This document shows positions 26,737-36,310 of a stretch of DNA of 64,000 nt, piece by piece. The stretch covers positions 1 to 64,000 of the forward strand of contig CAMDMY010000001.1 of the NCBI GenBank assembly GCA_945902775.1. The letters are read 5' to 3'. The notes below the pieces were generated by a model. The model did no database searches and was not told where the DNA came from. It saw only the letters and a list, made by a program, of their open reading frames with translations. The stretch is from Chryseobacterium gleum. GTDB lineage: Bacteria > Bacteroidota > Bacteroidia > Flavobacteriales_D > Crocinitomicaceae. The position numbers and the translations under genes are program-made. Every line of letters starts with the position of its first letter. Position 1 is the stretch's first letter.

Positions 26737-27453
26737 ATGAATAAAATATATTTAATAGGATTTTTTATCTTAAGTTCGTTCGTTGGTTTTTCTCAAATTA
26801 ATGCAGGAAAAATAGTGTTCGAGCGAAGAACAAATCTTGATAAACAAATCATTGACGGAAGAATGAAAAGTCAAGTCAATGAAAACAATAAAATTAGAGT
26901 AGAACTTTTTGATTTATATTTCAATGATACCTGCTCCATATTTAAACCGATCTTATCAGATGAAGCCGATCCGTTGAGTTGGGCTACAAGTAAGAACACC
27001 ATTTTACAAAACTTTAAAACCAATCAAAAAATCTATCAGTTGAGTACAGCCGGTCAGCAAGTTTTTGTGAAAGATGTCAATAAAAGAAGAGACTGGAAAA
27101 TAACAGAAAGTAAACGAAAAATTGCCAATTACGATTGTTACAAAGCCATTTGGCAAAAAAACGATACGACAAGAATCTATGCTTGGTTCTCTTTGGATAT
27201 AGTTCCAACAGTTGGTCCAGAAGGATTTGACGGCTTACCTGGAGCAATATTAGGATTAGCAACAGAAGATGGGGGAATTATTTATTTCGCTAAATCAGTA
27301 GAGATAATTGTCCCGATGCAAGAAATTTTCAAAATAGATACAGGCAAGAAAGATGTTTATTCGATGGAAGAATTGAAAACAAAAATTGAAAAGGACTTTG
27401 GAAATACTTCACGAGGAAAAAGAATGTTTAACGATTTATTTCGGTGGATGTAG
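26737..27453 (+). CDS. GLPGLI family protein
   Basis: 'WFSLDIVPTVGPEGFDGLPGAILGLATEDG'; typical downstream partner of the preceding barrel gene. Confidence 0.85.
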   Translation: MNKIYLIGFFILSSFVGFSQINAGKIVFERRTNLDKQIIDGRMKSQVNENNKIRVELFDLYFNDTCSIFKPILSDEADPLSWATSKNTILQNFKTNQKIYQLSTAGQQVFVKDVNKRRDWKITESKRKIANYDCYKAIWQKNDTTRIYAWFSLDIVPTVGPEGFDGLPGAILGLATEDGGIIYFAKSVEIIVPMQEIFKIDTGKKDVYSMEELKTKIEKDFGNTSRGKRMFNDLFRWM

Positions 27454-27478
27454 ATTAGCTGTTAGTTTTTAGGAATTA

Positions 27479-27867
27479 GTTGTTAGGGATCAACGCCAAA
27501 AGTTGGGGACTAATTTTTTGTATACTTGAACCAAATAGACATGTATTTGCGAAGCACTATTATGAATTTGGTCTTTTTACCGAATTAGCTGTAAATTTTT
27601 CCGTAATCGCGTTTCGCTTTTTCAGCGAAAGAGAGCGTGAAGGAAAGTATTTACGTGCGGTTTCACTTCACTAGCTATGTTTGTTGATTTTATATAACCT
27701 AAATGAAGTGAAAAATTCCTTAGAAAGAACCTTGATTTTTGCTTACTTTTTATCAAGAAAAAGTAAGAGAATGATAATCTAAGTTTGATTAGTAAAGTTA
27801 AATTATTCTTTACAATTGATGTAGAAATGTTTTCAATCCCCAACTTTTGCAATTGATCCGTTGTTAG
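27479..27867. mobile_element. MITE-like non-autonomous element (27487-27859) with 8-bp target duplication GTTGTTAG
   Basis: Ends GGATCAAcgccAAAAGTTGGGGA (27487-) and inverted GGATCAAttgcAAAAGTTGGGGA (-27859); GTTGTTAG on both sides (27479-27486, 27860-27867). No transposase ORF. Confidence 0.8.
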
Positions 27868-27907
27868 GCTGTGTTTAAATTGAGGTTTAAATTAAGGTTG
27901 AGATTAA

Positions 27908-27957
27908 GGATAATTCACATAGAATAAGATTTAAATCCTATTCTATGTGAATTATCC
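27908..27957. terminator. 50-nt palindrome between convergent genes, probable bidirectional terminator
   Basis: GGATAATTCACATAGAATA-aGATTTAAATCc-TATTCTATGTGAATTATCC. Confidence 0.65.
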
Positions 27958-27983
27958 ATTTTGAATTATCCATTTTCAATTAT

Positions 27984-28580
27984 TTATTCGTTTTCCGCAA
28001 CTACAGAAGTAACTTCAGGAATATATTGTTTTAATAACATTTCAATACCACCTTTCAATGTTGCAGTAGAAGAAGGACAACCTGCACAAGAACCTTTTAA
28101 AAGTACTGTTACAACACCATCTTCATAGCTTCTGAAATCGATAGCCCCACCATCACCTTCAACTGCAGGACGAATGTATTCATCTAATAAATCAACGATT
28201 GCTTGGTCAAATTCTGAAGGAGCATATGCTTTTTTAGGCATATCTACTTTTGAGTTTTCAACTGGTTTAGGTTCAGGCATTTTGATTAAAACATCTTTTC
28301 CTTCTGTTAACCATTCTTTTAAGAACTCGCGTAAATCCATTAATACGAAATCCCAGCTCAAAGTTTCCATTTTGGTAATCGTAACAAAATTCGCGCTGAT
28401 AAAAACACCTTTTACAAAAGGGAAGTTAAATAATTCTTCTGCTAGAGGAGAATATCCTTTTGCTTCTGCTTGAGAAAAGAAATTTACAGTTGCATCGATC
28501 AAAATATGTTTGTTAGCAACAAACTTCATACTTGCTGGATTCGGAGTCATCTCCGCATATATAGTAACTGGTACGTTCAT
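27984..28580 (-). CDS. NifU family Fe-S scaffold protein (Nfu-like)
   Basis: Nfu N-terminus (ANKHILIDATVNFFSQAEAKG) and 'LLKGSCAGCPSSTATLKGGIEMLLK'. Confidence 0.92.
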   Translation of the reverse strand: MNVPVTIYAEMTPNPASMKFVANKHILIDATVNFFSQAEAKGYSPLAEELFNFPFVKGVFISANFVTITKMETLSWDFVLMDLREFLKEWLTEGKDVLIKMPEPKPVENSKVDMPKKAYAPSEFDQAIVDLLDEYIRPAVEGDGGAIDFRSYEDGVVTVLLKGSCAGCPSSTATLKGGIEMLLKQYIPEVTSVVAENE

Positions 28581-28720
28581 CGTTTTGTTTTTTTACAAAA
28601 TTACGTTAAACTTTGAATAGTGGTTGTATAAATTACGTTAAATGTTTTAAGGGGCAATAAAATTGTTAAATAAATAGAAACTATAATTTATAGTTATTAT
28701 ATTTGATAAAATTGTTTTAA

Positions 28721-29107
28721 GTGAAAAAAGCTATACTATTGATGTTAATTACATTTTACATTCTGATTATTTCAGGAGTAAGTGTCAATTTACATTTTTG
28801 CTGTGGAAACTTAAAAACAATTTCATTTTCGTCTACTTCAAATGAAAGTTGTTGTAAATCTAAAAAAACAACTAAAGGTTGTTGTCACGATACAACAACT
28901 CTAATAAAAGTCAAAGAAAAACATTTCGCAGGTGATACTATTAAAATAAGATTGGCTCAATTTGATCGTATTGATTTAGTTTTAAATCAACATTTTAATT
29001 CTGCTTTAAATCGTGTTAATGTCGATGAGTTTGTTGTGAATTTTCATTCACCACCCCCCAAATTTAAAACACCTATTTATCTTAAAAACAGAGTCTTTAT
29101 AATTTGA
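28721..29107 (+). CDS. HYC_CC_PP-type small Cys-rich protein
   Basis: LHFCCGNLK...SCCKSKKTTKGCCHDTT...FHSPPPKFK. Confidence 0.75.
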   Translation: MKKAILLMLITFYILIISGVSVNLHFCCGNLKTISFSSTSNESCCKSKKTTKGCCHDTTTLIKVKEKHFAGDTIKIRLAQFDRIDLVLNQHFNSALNRVNVDEFVVNFHSPPPKFKTPIYLKNRVFII

Positions 29108-29168
29108 TTGATAATCGTTCAAAATGGTTATCAAGAACGTATGTTCAATAAAAATTAAATTATAAAAG

Positions 29169-30047
29169 ATGAATAAAATATTATTTTTAAGTATTACTTC
29201 GGTAACGCTTTCAATTTCTGTCCTAGGACAAATTCCAAATTTCAGTTTTGAAAACTGGACAAATAATGGAACGTATTATACTCCTGATAATTGGAGCACT
29301 TTAAACCCTACAACTTCTGCAAATAGCATTTACACTGCAACAAAAGGTACCCCCGGCAATCCAGGTTCGACCTATTTGAAATTAACATCAAAAATGATAA
29401 ATGGAACGGCAGTGAATGGAGTTGCTACTTGTGGAGAGTTAGATCCAATTACTTTAAACCCCATTAAAGGTTTTCCTTTTTCACAACAACCGAAGAGTTT
29501 TTCGGGTAATTATCAATACATGGCAGCCTTTCCAGGGGTTATAAGAGTTTCACTGACTAAATGGAACACTCAACTTAATAAAAGAGATACCGTAGCTTAT
29601 ATAGACCAACAATTATCCGGCATGGAAATGAGTTGGAAAGCTTTTAATTTGGATTTTATTTACACTAATTCAGATGTCCCAGATAGTTGTTTGATTTTGA
29701 TGAAAGCGAGTGGTTTTACTCCTTACAATAGCGATTATTTATGGGTCGACAATCTAAATTTTACTGGAGATGTTGCAGGATTAAACGATATAGAACTAAC
29801 CCCATCTGTTTTTACAATTTTTCCTAATCCAACTGCTAATTTTATTGAAATAAAACTAAATGATTTAAAAACAAGTTCTTCAAAAATTGAACTAGTAGAT
29901 TTAAAAGGAACTACTTTACTTTCCAAAGAAATAGACCCGTTTATTTCCAATCATACAATTGATGTAAGAAGTCTTTCAAAAGGAAATTATATCGTTCGTT
30001 TAATTTCAGATTCTTATTCGGAAGAAAAGAAACTTTGCATAGAATAA
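29169..30047 (+). CDS. secreted protein with T9SS type-A sorting domain
   Basis: PNFSFENWTNNGTYYTPDNWSTLNP; FTIFPNPTANFIEIKL...GNYIVRLISDSYSEEKKLCIE. Confidence 0.85.
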   Translation: MNKILFLSITSVTLSISVLGQIPNFSFENWTNNGTYYTPDNWSTLNPTTSANSIYTATKGTPGNPGSTYLKLTSKMINGTAVNGVATCGELDPITLNPIKGFPFSQQPKSFSGNYQYMAAFPGVIRVSLTKWNTQLNKRDTVAYIDQQLSGMEMSWKAFNLDFIYTNSDVPDSCLILMKASGFTPYNSDYLWVDNLNFTGDVAGLNDIELTPSVFTIFPNPTANFIEIKLNDLKTSSSKIELVDLKGTTLLSKEIDPFISNHTIDVRSLSKGNYIVRLISDSYSEEKKLCIE

Positions 30048-30081
30048 TTCAAGTAGTTACTTATTTCTATATCTAAAAAGT

Positions 30082-31797
30082 ATGAAATCGAAATTGTTTT
30101 ATTGTTTCCTCCTGCTTAACTTTCTAGCAGAAGCACAAACGCAATTATTTGTTCCAGACACCTTAATTGGACCAAATTTCAATTTGAATATGCACAAAGA
30201 TAGCGTGCAGTTTTTTTCGACAGGGCCAATTTCTCAGACCTATGCGTTTAACCAGTACAAATATTTAGGTCCAACTTTGATTTTGGAAAGGGGAAAAGAT
30301 GTTTCAATCAATGTAACGAATCAAATTGATGATACAACTACAGTCCATTGGCACGGAATTCATTTACCGGCAATGTGGGATGGTGGACCTCATACCCCAA
30401 TTTTAAAGGGTGCTTCTTTGAATCCTCGATTTAAAGTTTTGGATCATGCTGCAACCTATTGGTATCATCCGCACATGCACATGAAAACTGCCGAGCAAGC
30501 TATAAAAGGGGCAGCCGGTTTAATCATCGTGCGTGATTCGATTGAGAAAGCTTTAGTTCTTCCAAGAAAATACGGTGTAGATGATTTCCCTGTTATTGTT
30601 CAAAGTCAGGAGTATGATGCAAATAATCAAGCAATGCCTTTGGGAATGCAAGATTCTACACTATTAGTGAATGGAGGAAGAGCTAATCAAGGTTATTCAG
30701 TTTATGTGAATTGTCCTGCTCAAGTTGTTCGTTTTAGAATTTTAAATGCTTCAGGAGAAAGAGCTTTCAATTTTGGATTAAGTGGGAATAAACAGTTCTA
30801 TCAAATTGGAACAGATGGTGGATTATTAAACACACCAAGACAAACAACAAGAGTACGTTTAGCTCCAGGTGAAAGGGCAGAGATTTTAGTGGATTTAAAC
30901 GGATTGAATGGACAAACCTTACATTTATTAAGCTATGCATCCGAGTTTGCTTATGGAATTCAAGGTGGACCAACTATGCCAATGCCTGTTGGAAGTCCTC
31001 CAATGGATAGTCCATTAAATGGTATTGATTTTAATGTATTAACAATTCATGTTGTAGGGCAAACAGCAAATCCAATCTTATCTATTCCTTCAACTCTAGA
31101 AAACAATGTGCCGTATTTAAAAAATGAGGCAAATATTACTAGAACAATTAATATAACTGCTGATAATATGATGGTGATGGACGGACCATTTTATTTCAAT
31201 GATCAGTTATTTGATATGATGCGAATAGATTACGAAATCCCTTTAAATAATATCGAAATTTGGAAATTGGTGAATAAAAACATGGTTGCTCATCCGTTTC
31301 ACATTCACGATGTTCAATTTTATATTATAGAAAGAAATGGGCAGCCGGCTGGTATTGAAGATCAAGGACGAAAAGATGTAGTCTTTATTCCTCCAGGAGA
31401 TTCGGTTCTGTTCATTACTAAATTTGAAGATTTCGCTGACCCAATGATGCCGTATATGTTTCATTGTCACATTTTAATGCATGAAGATGGCGGAATGATG
31501 GGGCAATTTGTTGTAACTGAAAAACAAGTAGGACTTAATTCAAATGATGCTTTAGAAAATCAGTTTGAAGTCTATCCAAATCCAGTTTCTAATACATTTT
31601 ACATAAAGTCTAAAAATAAAAAAGATTTGTCTCCCATTCAAATAAAAGTATATTCAGTTTCAGGAATGAAAATACTTGATTCAGAATTAAATCTGCTGGA
31701 TAATAAAGTCGATGTTTCAAATTGGGAAGCAGGAATATATACAATTGAAATAACTCAAAATCAAATAAATACCCATAAAAAAATTCAGGTAAGATGA
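30082..31797 (+). CDS. multicopper oxidase with T9SS C-terminal sorting domain
   Basis: Cu-site motifs HWHGIHLP, YHPHMHMK, HPFHIHDVQF, FHCHILMHEDGGMMGQF; tail FEVYPNPVSNTFYIKS...GIYTIEITQNQINTHKKIQVR. Confidence 0.93.
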   Translation: MKSKLFYCFLLLNFLAEAQTQLFVPDTLIGPNFNLNMHKDSVQFFSTGPISQTYAFNQYKYLGPTLILERGKDVSINVTNQIDDTTTVHWHGIHLPAMWDGGPHTPILKGASLNPRFKVLDHAATYWYHPHMHMKTAEQAIKGAAGLIIVRDSIEKALVLPRKYGVDDFPVIVQSQEYDANNQAMPLGMQDSTLLVNGGRANQGYSVYVNCPAQVVRFRILNASGERAFNFGLSGNKQFYQIGTDGGLLNTPRQTTRVRLAPGERAEILVDLNGLNGQTLHLLSYASEFAYGIQGGPTMPMPVGSPPMDSPLNGIDFNVLTIHVVGQTANPILSIPSTLENNVPYLKNEANITRTINITADNMMVMDGPFYFNDQLFDMMRIDYEIPLNNIEIWKLVNKNMVAHPFHIHDVQFYIIERNGQPAGIEDQGRKDVVFIPPGDSVLFITKFEDFADPMMPYMFHCHILMHEDGGMMGQFVVTEKQVGLNSNDALENQFEVYPNPVSNTFYIKSKNKKDLSPIQIKVYSVSGMKILDSELNLLDNKVDVSNWEAGIYTIEITQNQINTHKKIQVR

Positions 31798-32171
31798 AAA
31801 ATAAAATGAATAGAATGCTTTTTGGTATATTGTTATTATTTGCTATTTCTTCATGTGTAGATAAAGAAACATCGTTAAAAACAGAAACAAAATTGGAAAA
31901 TGGAATTTCGATTTCTACTTTTAAAGTTTGGGGAAATTGCGAAATGTGTAAAGAAACAATTGAAAGCTCATTAAAAGAAAATGGTATCAAAAAATCAGAC
32001 TGGAATACTGAAACGAAAATGATATCAGTTTCATATGATGCTTCTAAAATCACATTGGATAAAATTCAGAAAAATATTGCTTCTGTTGGATATGATAATG
32101 TAAAATATAAAGGTGATAATGACGCTTATTCCTCATTACACGGTTGTTGTCAATACGAAAGAAAAGAATGA
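31794..32171 (+). CDS. heavy-metal-associated (HMA) domain lipoprotein
   Basis: Lipobox LFAISSC; GNCEMCKETIESSL; C-terminal GCCQ; overlaps the MCO stop by 4 nt. Confidence 0.85.
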   Translation: MKNKMNRMLFGILLLFAISSCVDKETSLKTETKLENGISISTFKVWGNCEMCKETIESSLKENGIKKSDWNTETKMISVSYDASKITLDKIQKNIASVGYDNVKYKGDNDAYSSLHGCCQYERKE

Positions 32172-34414
32172 TGCTTCCTAAACAGATTTCATTTTTAGTA
32201 TGCCTATTTTTCATTTTAGGACTAAATAATTCTGTCTTTTCTCAAATGAAAGGAATTGTTTATGGTTCTAATACGACGAATAAAGAAGTGATTGTTGGAG
32301 CAAGACTAGCTTTTCTTTTTGATAAATCAGTAACTGAAACGGATACAGAAGGTAAATTTGAAGTGATATTACCCAAAAATCTTCCTGACACATTAGTCAT
32401 TTCTGCAATTGGCTATCTATCAGATACTTTAATAGTTAATAAGAAAGATCGATTCATTTCACTTGAAATTATTTTGTATGCTGAAAATGTATTAAATGAA
32501 GTAGTTATAGCGGTTAAACGAGAAACACATTCCATCTCAAGAATGAAAACACTTCAGATTGAAAATTTATCTTCTGGAGAATTACGAAAGGCAGCTTGTT
32601 GTAATTTATCGGAATCGTTTGAGACGAATGCTTCGGTAGATGTTAATATTACGGATGCGATATCAGGAGCTAAAAAAATTCAAATGATGGGGATTGATGG
32701 AGTGTATACTCAAATCCAAATGGAGAACATACCTTATTTACGAGGTTTAGAAAGTTCGTTTGGATTAAACTCAATTCCAGGCACTTGGATTGAATCTATT
32801 CAGATTACGAAAGGTACAGGTAACGTTGTAAATGGGTATGAATCAATGGCTGGATTGGTGAATTTGGAATTGAAAAAGCCATTAGAAATGGAACGTCTTT
32901 TTGTAAACACCTATGTCAATCGATTTGGTAGAGTGGAGACCAATTTAAATGCGGGTCATAAATTAAATGAAAAGTGGAGTACTGGTTGGATGGCTCATTC
33001 ATCAGGTATGTTCGGTGAAATGGATAATAACAAAGATGGGTTCAGAGATATTCCAAAAGGAAATAACAATGCATTTCTAAATCGTTGGAGTTACAGAGGT
33101 AAAAAGTTCGAATCACAATTTGGAGTGAATGCTTATATAGATAATAAATACGGTGGACAAACTGGATTCAATCAAAATAGTAACTCTGACGTTTATGGTG
33201 TTCAAATGAATTCAAAACACATCGATGTATTTGCTAAAACAGGCTTTATTTTTGAAAAAAAGCCGTATACATCGATTGGAGTTGTTTACAATTTTAAGTA
33301 TCAAACAATAGATGCGAAATTCGGGAATCGATTTTTTGTAGGAGAAGAAAAGAGAGGATATGTCAATGCAATTTTTGATGGAATTATAAATAATACAAAT
33401 CATAAAATTAAGACGGGAGTAAGTTTAGTTTATATCGATATGCTACAACATTTGGATTCAAATAAAATGAACCCACTAAAAAATGATCGAATAGAAATCG
33501 TGCCTGGCGTTTTCGGAGAATATACCAATATTGGGATGCGATTGACAAGTGTTTTAGGAGCAAGGGTAGATTATCACAATTTATTTGGTTGGCAGTTTTC
33601 ACCACGATTACACTCAAAATACACCTTAACCGAAACAACAGATTTACGTTTTACTGCAGGAAAGGGTTGGAGAGTTCCTAATTTTATGATGGATAATATT
33701 TCATTATTAGCAACATCAAGAACTTGGTTAGTGACTCAGAAATTACAACCAGAAATGTCATGGAATTTTGGAGGTTCGTTAGTACAAGAATTAAAATTAT
33801 TTACACGTAAAGCATCATTTGTTTTAGATCTGTATCATACTGAATTTACGAATCAACTAGTGATCGATAGAGATTCATTAGTAAATAGTATTGTTTTTAA
33901 AAATTTACAAGGTCGATCATTTTCAAATAGTTTCCAGACAGAGTTTAGTTTCTCTCCTTTGAAAAATTTAGATATACGGTTGGCTTATAAACTTTTAGAT
34001 GTAAGAACCAGATATGGAGGTATTGTACAACAACAAGTAATGCTTCCAAAGCATAGAGCATTTATTAATTTAGCCTATAAAACAAGAAATAAACGATGGG
34101 AATACGATGCAACCTGTTCTGTTTTCGGACAATCAAGATTGCCAATAGCAATTCAAGATGATGGTAGTTTAACAACCAAAAATGTCAGTAATGTTTATCC
34201 GATGATCAATGCACAAATCATTCACATTCACAAAAAATGGGAATTCTATTTAGGAGGAGAAAATTTAGCAAATTACAAGCAAAAAAATCCGATTATAGAT
34301 GCAGCCAATCCTTTTGGTTCAAAATTTGATGCAACAAGAATTTGGGGACCAATTATGGGAATAAATGTATACGCAGGATTTAGATATAGTATTCAACGAA
34401 AAACAATTAAATAA
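32168..34414 (+). CDS. TonB-dependent receptor, probably copper-linked
   Basis: Carboxypeptidase-like domain, ELRKAACCNLSESFETN plug, SIQITKGTGNVVNGYESMAGLVNLELKKP; ATG overlaps the HMA stop. Confidence 0.9.
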   Translation: MMLPKQISFLVCLFFILGLNNSVFSQMKGIVYGSNTTNKEVIVGARLAFLFDKSVTETDTEGKFEVILPKNLPDTLVISAIGYLSDTLIVNKKDRFISLEIILYAENVLNEVVIAVKRETHSISRMKTLQIENLSSGELRKAACCNLSESFETNASVDVNITDAISGAKKIQMMGIDGVYTQIQMENIPYLRGLESSFGLNSIPGTWIESIQITKGTGNVVNGYESMAGLVNLELKKPLEMERLFVNTYVNRFGRVETNLNAGHKLNEKWSTGWMAHSSGMFGEMDNNKDGFRDIPKGNNNAFLNRWSYRGKKFESQFGVNAYIDNKYGGQTGFNQNSNSDVYGVQMNSKHIDVFAKTGFIFEKKPYTSIGVVYNFKYQTIDAKFGNRFFVGEEKRGYVNAIFDGIINNTNHKIKTGVSLVYIDMLQHLDSNKMNPLKNDRIEIVPGVFGEYTNIGMRLTSVLGARVDYHNLFGWQFSPRLHSKYTLTETTDLRFTAGKGWRVPNFMMDNISLLATSRTWLVTQKLQPEMSWNFGGSLVQELKLFTRKASFVLDLYHTEFTNQLVIDRDSLVNSIVFKNLQGRSFSNSFQTEFSFSPLKNLDIRLAYKLLDVRTRYGGIVQQQVMLPKHRAFINLAYKTRNKRWEYDATCSVFGQSRLPIAIQDDGSLTTKNVSNVYPMINAQIIHIHKKWEFYLGGENLANYKQKNPIIDAANPFGSKFDATRIWGPIMGINVYAGFRYSIQRKTIK

Positions 34415-34427
34415 AATATAATCCGTA

Positions 34428-34449
34428 GAGACGTAATTTATTACGTCTC
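34428..34449. repeat. palindrome GAGACGTAAT-TT-ATTACGTCTC
   Basis: 10-bp perfect arms, followed by a tandem 16-mer TTCGTCATCAATTAAT x2 (34462-34493). Confidence 0.85.
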
Positions 34450-34530
34450 CACTATTATTAATTCGTCATCAATTAATTTCGTCATCAATTAATTTAATAC
34501 AATAACAAACAATTTTAAAAAACAAAAACA

Positions 34531-34875
34531 ATGAAAAAGTACCTATTAATTTTAGCAAGCATTTTTACAATGTATTATTCAAACGCACAGGAAGTAGCAA
34601 AGAATAAAAAAACAGAAACAATTGTCATTCAAACCTCTGCATTATGTGAAGATTGCAAAGAAAGAATAGAAGGCGGTTTAAATTACACTAAAGGAGTTGT
34701 GTTTGCAGAATTGAACGACAAAACAAAAAAAGTAACAGTGAAATATAAAACAGAAGCAATTACACCTAAACAAATAAAAGAGAAAATTTCTGAAATTGGT
34801 TACGATGCAGATGAGGTCAAAGCAAGTAAAGCTGGTTTTGATAAACTTCCAGCCTGTTGTCAATCTAAAAAGTAA
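34531..34875 (+). CDS. secreted HMA-domain metal-binding protein
   Basis: ALCEDCKERIEGGLNYTKGVVFAELNDKTKKVTVKY; C-terminal PACCQSKK. Confidence 0.88.
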   Translation: MKKYLLILASIFTMYYSNAQEVAKNKKTETIVIQTSALCEDCKERIEGGLNYTKGVVFAELNDKTKKVTVKYKTEAITPKQIKEKISEIGYDADEVKASKAGFDKLPACCQSKK

Positions 34876-34886
34876 TACTAGATTTT

Positions 34887-34953
34887 AAGATTCAAGACAA
34901 AAGACTTCAAGATTATCTCATCTTAAGTCTTTTGTCTTGAAGTCTTGAATCTT
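34887..34953. terminator. imperfect hairpin between convergent genes, built of TCTTnnG-type short repeats
   Basis: AAGATTCAAGAC..AAAAGACTTCAAGAT / ATCTTAAGTCTTTTGTCTTGAAGTCTTGAATCTT. Confidence 0.6.
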
Positions 34954-34962
34954 TTGGTCTAA

Positions 34963-36234
34963 TTAATCTATAATATCAAACCCAGTATATTTTCTCAAAG
35001 CCTCAGGAATAACAATTCCATCAGGAGTTTGGTGATTTTCCATTAAAGAAGCCACAATTCTAGGTAAAGCTAATGCACTACCGTTTAAAGTATGACATAA
35101 TTGTGTTTTCTTATCATTTGTTTTGAAACGTAATTTCAAACGAGTAGATTGGAACGTATCGAAACGAGAAACAGAACTAACTTCTAACCATTTTTCTTGC
35201 GCTGCTGAATACACTTCAAAATCGTATGTTAAAGCAGAAGCAAAACCTGTATCGCCACCACACAAACGTAAGATTCTGTAATGTAATCCTAATTTTTCAA
35301 GTAACCCTTTCACATGGTCAATCATTTCGTTTAAAGCTTTCTCAGAATTAGAAGGATGCTCAATACGAACGATTTCTACTTTGTCGAATTGGTGTAAACG
35401 GTTCAATCCACGAACATGAGATCCATAAGCTCCAGCTTCACGGCGGAAACAAGGCGTGTATCCTGTCATTTTAATAGAGAACTCTTCAGAAGGTAAAATG
35501 ACATCTCTGTAAATGTTTGTCAATGGAACTTCTGCTGTTGGAATCAAGTATAAATTATCTCTTAAGTCGTGGTACATTTGGCCTTCTTTATCAGGTAATT
35601 GACCTGTACCATAACAACTTGCTTCGTTCACCATGATTGGCGGCGTGTATTCAGTATAACCTGCTTTTTCAGCCTCGTCCAAAAAGAATGCAATCAATGC
35701 GCGTTGTAATTTGGCCCCTTTTCCTTTGTAAACTGGGAAACCGGCACCTGTTATTTTTACCCCTAATTCAAAATCAATAATATCGTATTTTTTACAAATT
35801 TCCCAATGAGGAAGTGGCGTAAAGTCAAATGTTCTTGCGTTTCCAACTTCTAATACATTGACATTGTCTTCCTCGCTTTTACCAGCAGGTACAATTTCAT
35901 TTGGCACGTTTGGTAATTGGTACAATAACTGAAGTATCTCAGTATCATAACCATCCACTTTAGCTTTAAGTATAGTTTCTTTTTCTTTTAAAGTAGCCGT
36001 TTTAGCTTTAGAAACAGTTGCTTCCTCTTGTTTACCTTGTTTAAATAATTCACCAATTTCTTTCGCTAATAGATTCAATTCAGCAGAAATCGACTCTAAT
36101 TCAGTTTTAGAATTTCTCCATTTTTGATCAATTGACAATAATGAATCTACCGTTTCAGTAGCATCAAAATTTCTTTTTTTCAATCCTGCAATTACTGCAT
36201 CTTTCTCATTACGAATACGTTGGATCTCTAACAT
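34963..36234 (-). CDS. serS: serine--tRNA ligase
   Basis: Class II synthetase motifs: PTAEVPLTNIYRD, FRREAGAYG, LNGSALALPRIVASLMENHQ. Confidence 0.97.
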   Translation of the reverse strand: MLEIQRIRNEKDAVIAGLKKRNFDATETVDSLLSIDQKWRNSKTELESISAELNLLAKEIGELFKQGKQEEATVSKAKTATLKEKETILKAKVDGYDTEILQLLYQLPNVPNEIVPAGKSEEDNVNVLEVGNARTFDFTPLPHWEICKKYDIIDFELGVKITGAGFPVYKGKGAKLQRALIAFFLDEAEKAGYTEYTPPIMVNEASCYGTGQLPDKEGQMYHDLRDNLYLIPTAEVPLTNIYRDVILPSEEFSIKMTGYTPCFRREAGAYGSHVRGLNRLHQFDKVEIVRIEHPSNSEKALNEMIDHVKGLLEKLGLHYRILRLCGGDTGFASALTYDFEVYSAAQEKWLEVSSVSRFDTFQSTRLKLRFKTNDKKTQLCHTLNGSALALPRIVASLMENHQTPDGIVIPEALRKYTGFDIID

Positions 36235-36310
36235 TGGTATTTATTTTTTAAGATATGCGAATTTACATTTTTTTAGTGAAAAGTAAGTTATTTTAACTGC
36301 TGAGTTTGTA

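Noticed and set aside
27480-27852. ORFs 27480..27674 (+) and 27622..27852 (-)
   Set aside because: Both fall inside the MITE-like element, are low-complexity and resemble no transposase.
32144-32167. Upstream start of the TonB receptor (MLSIRKKR...)
   Set aside because: ATG at 32168/32171 gives a clean signal peptide and the usual ATGA overlap.
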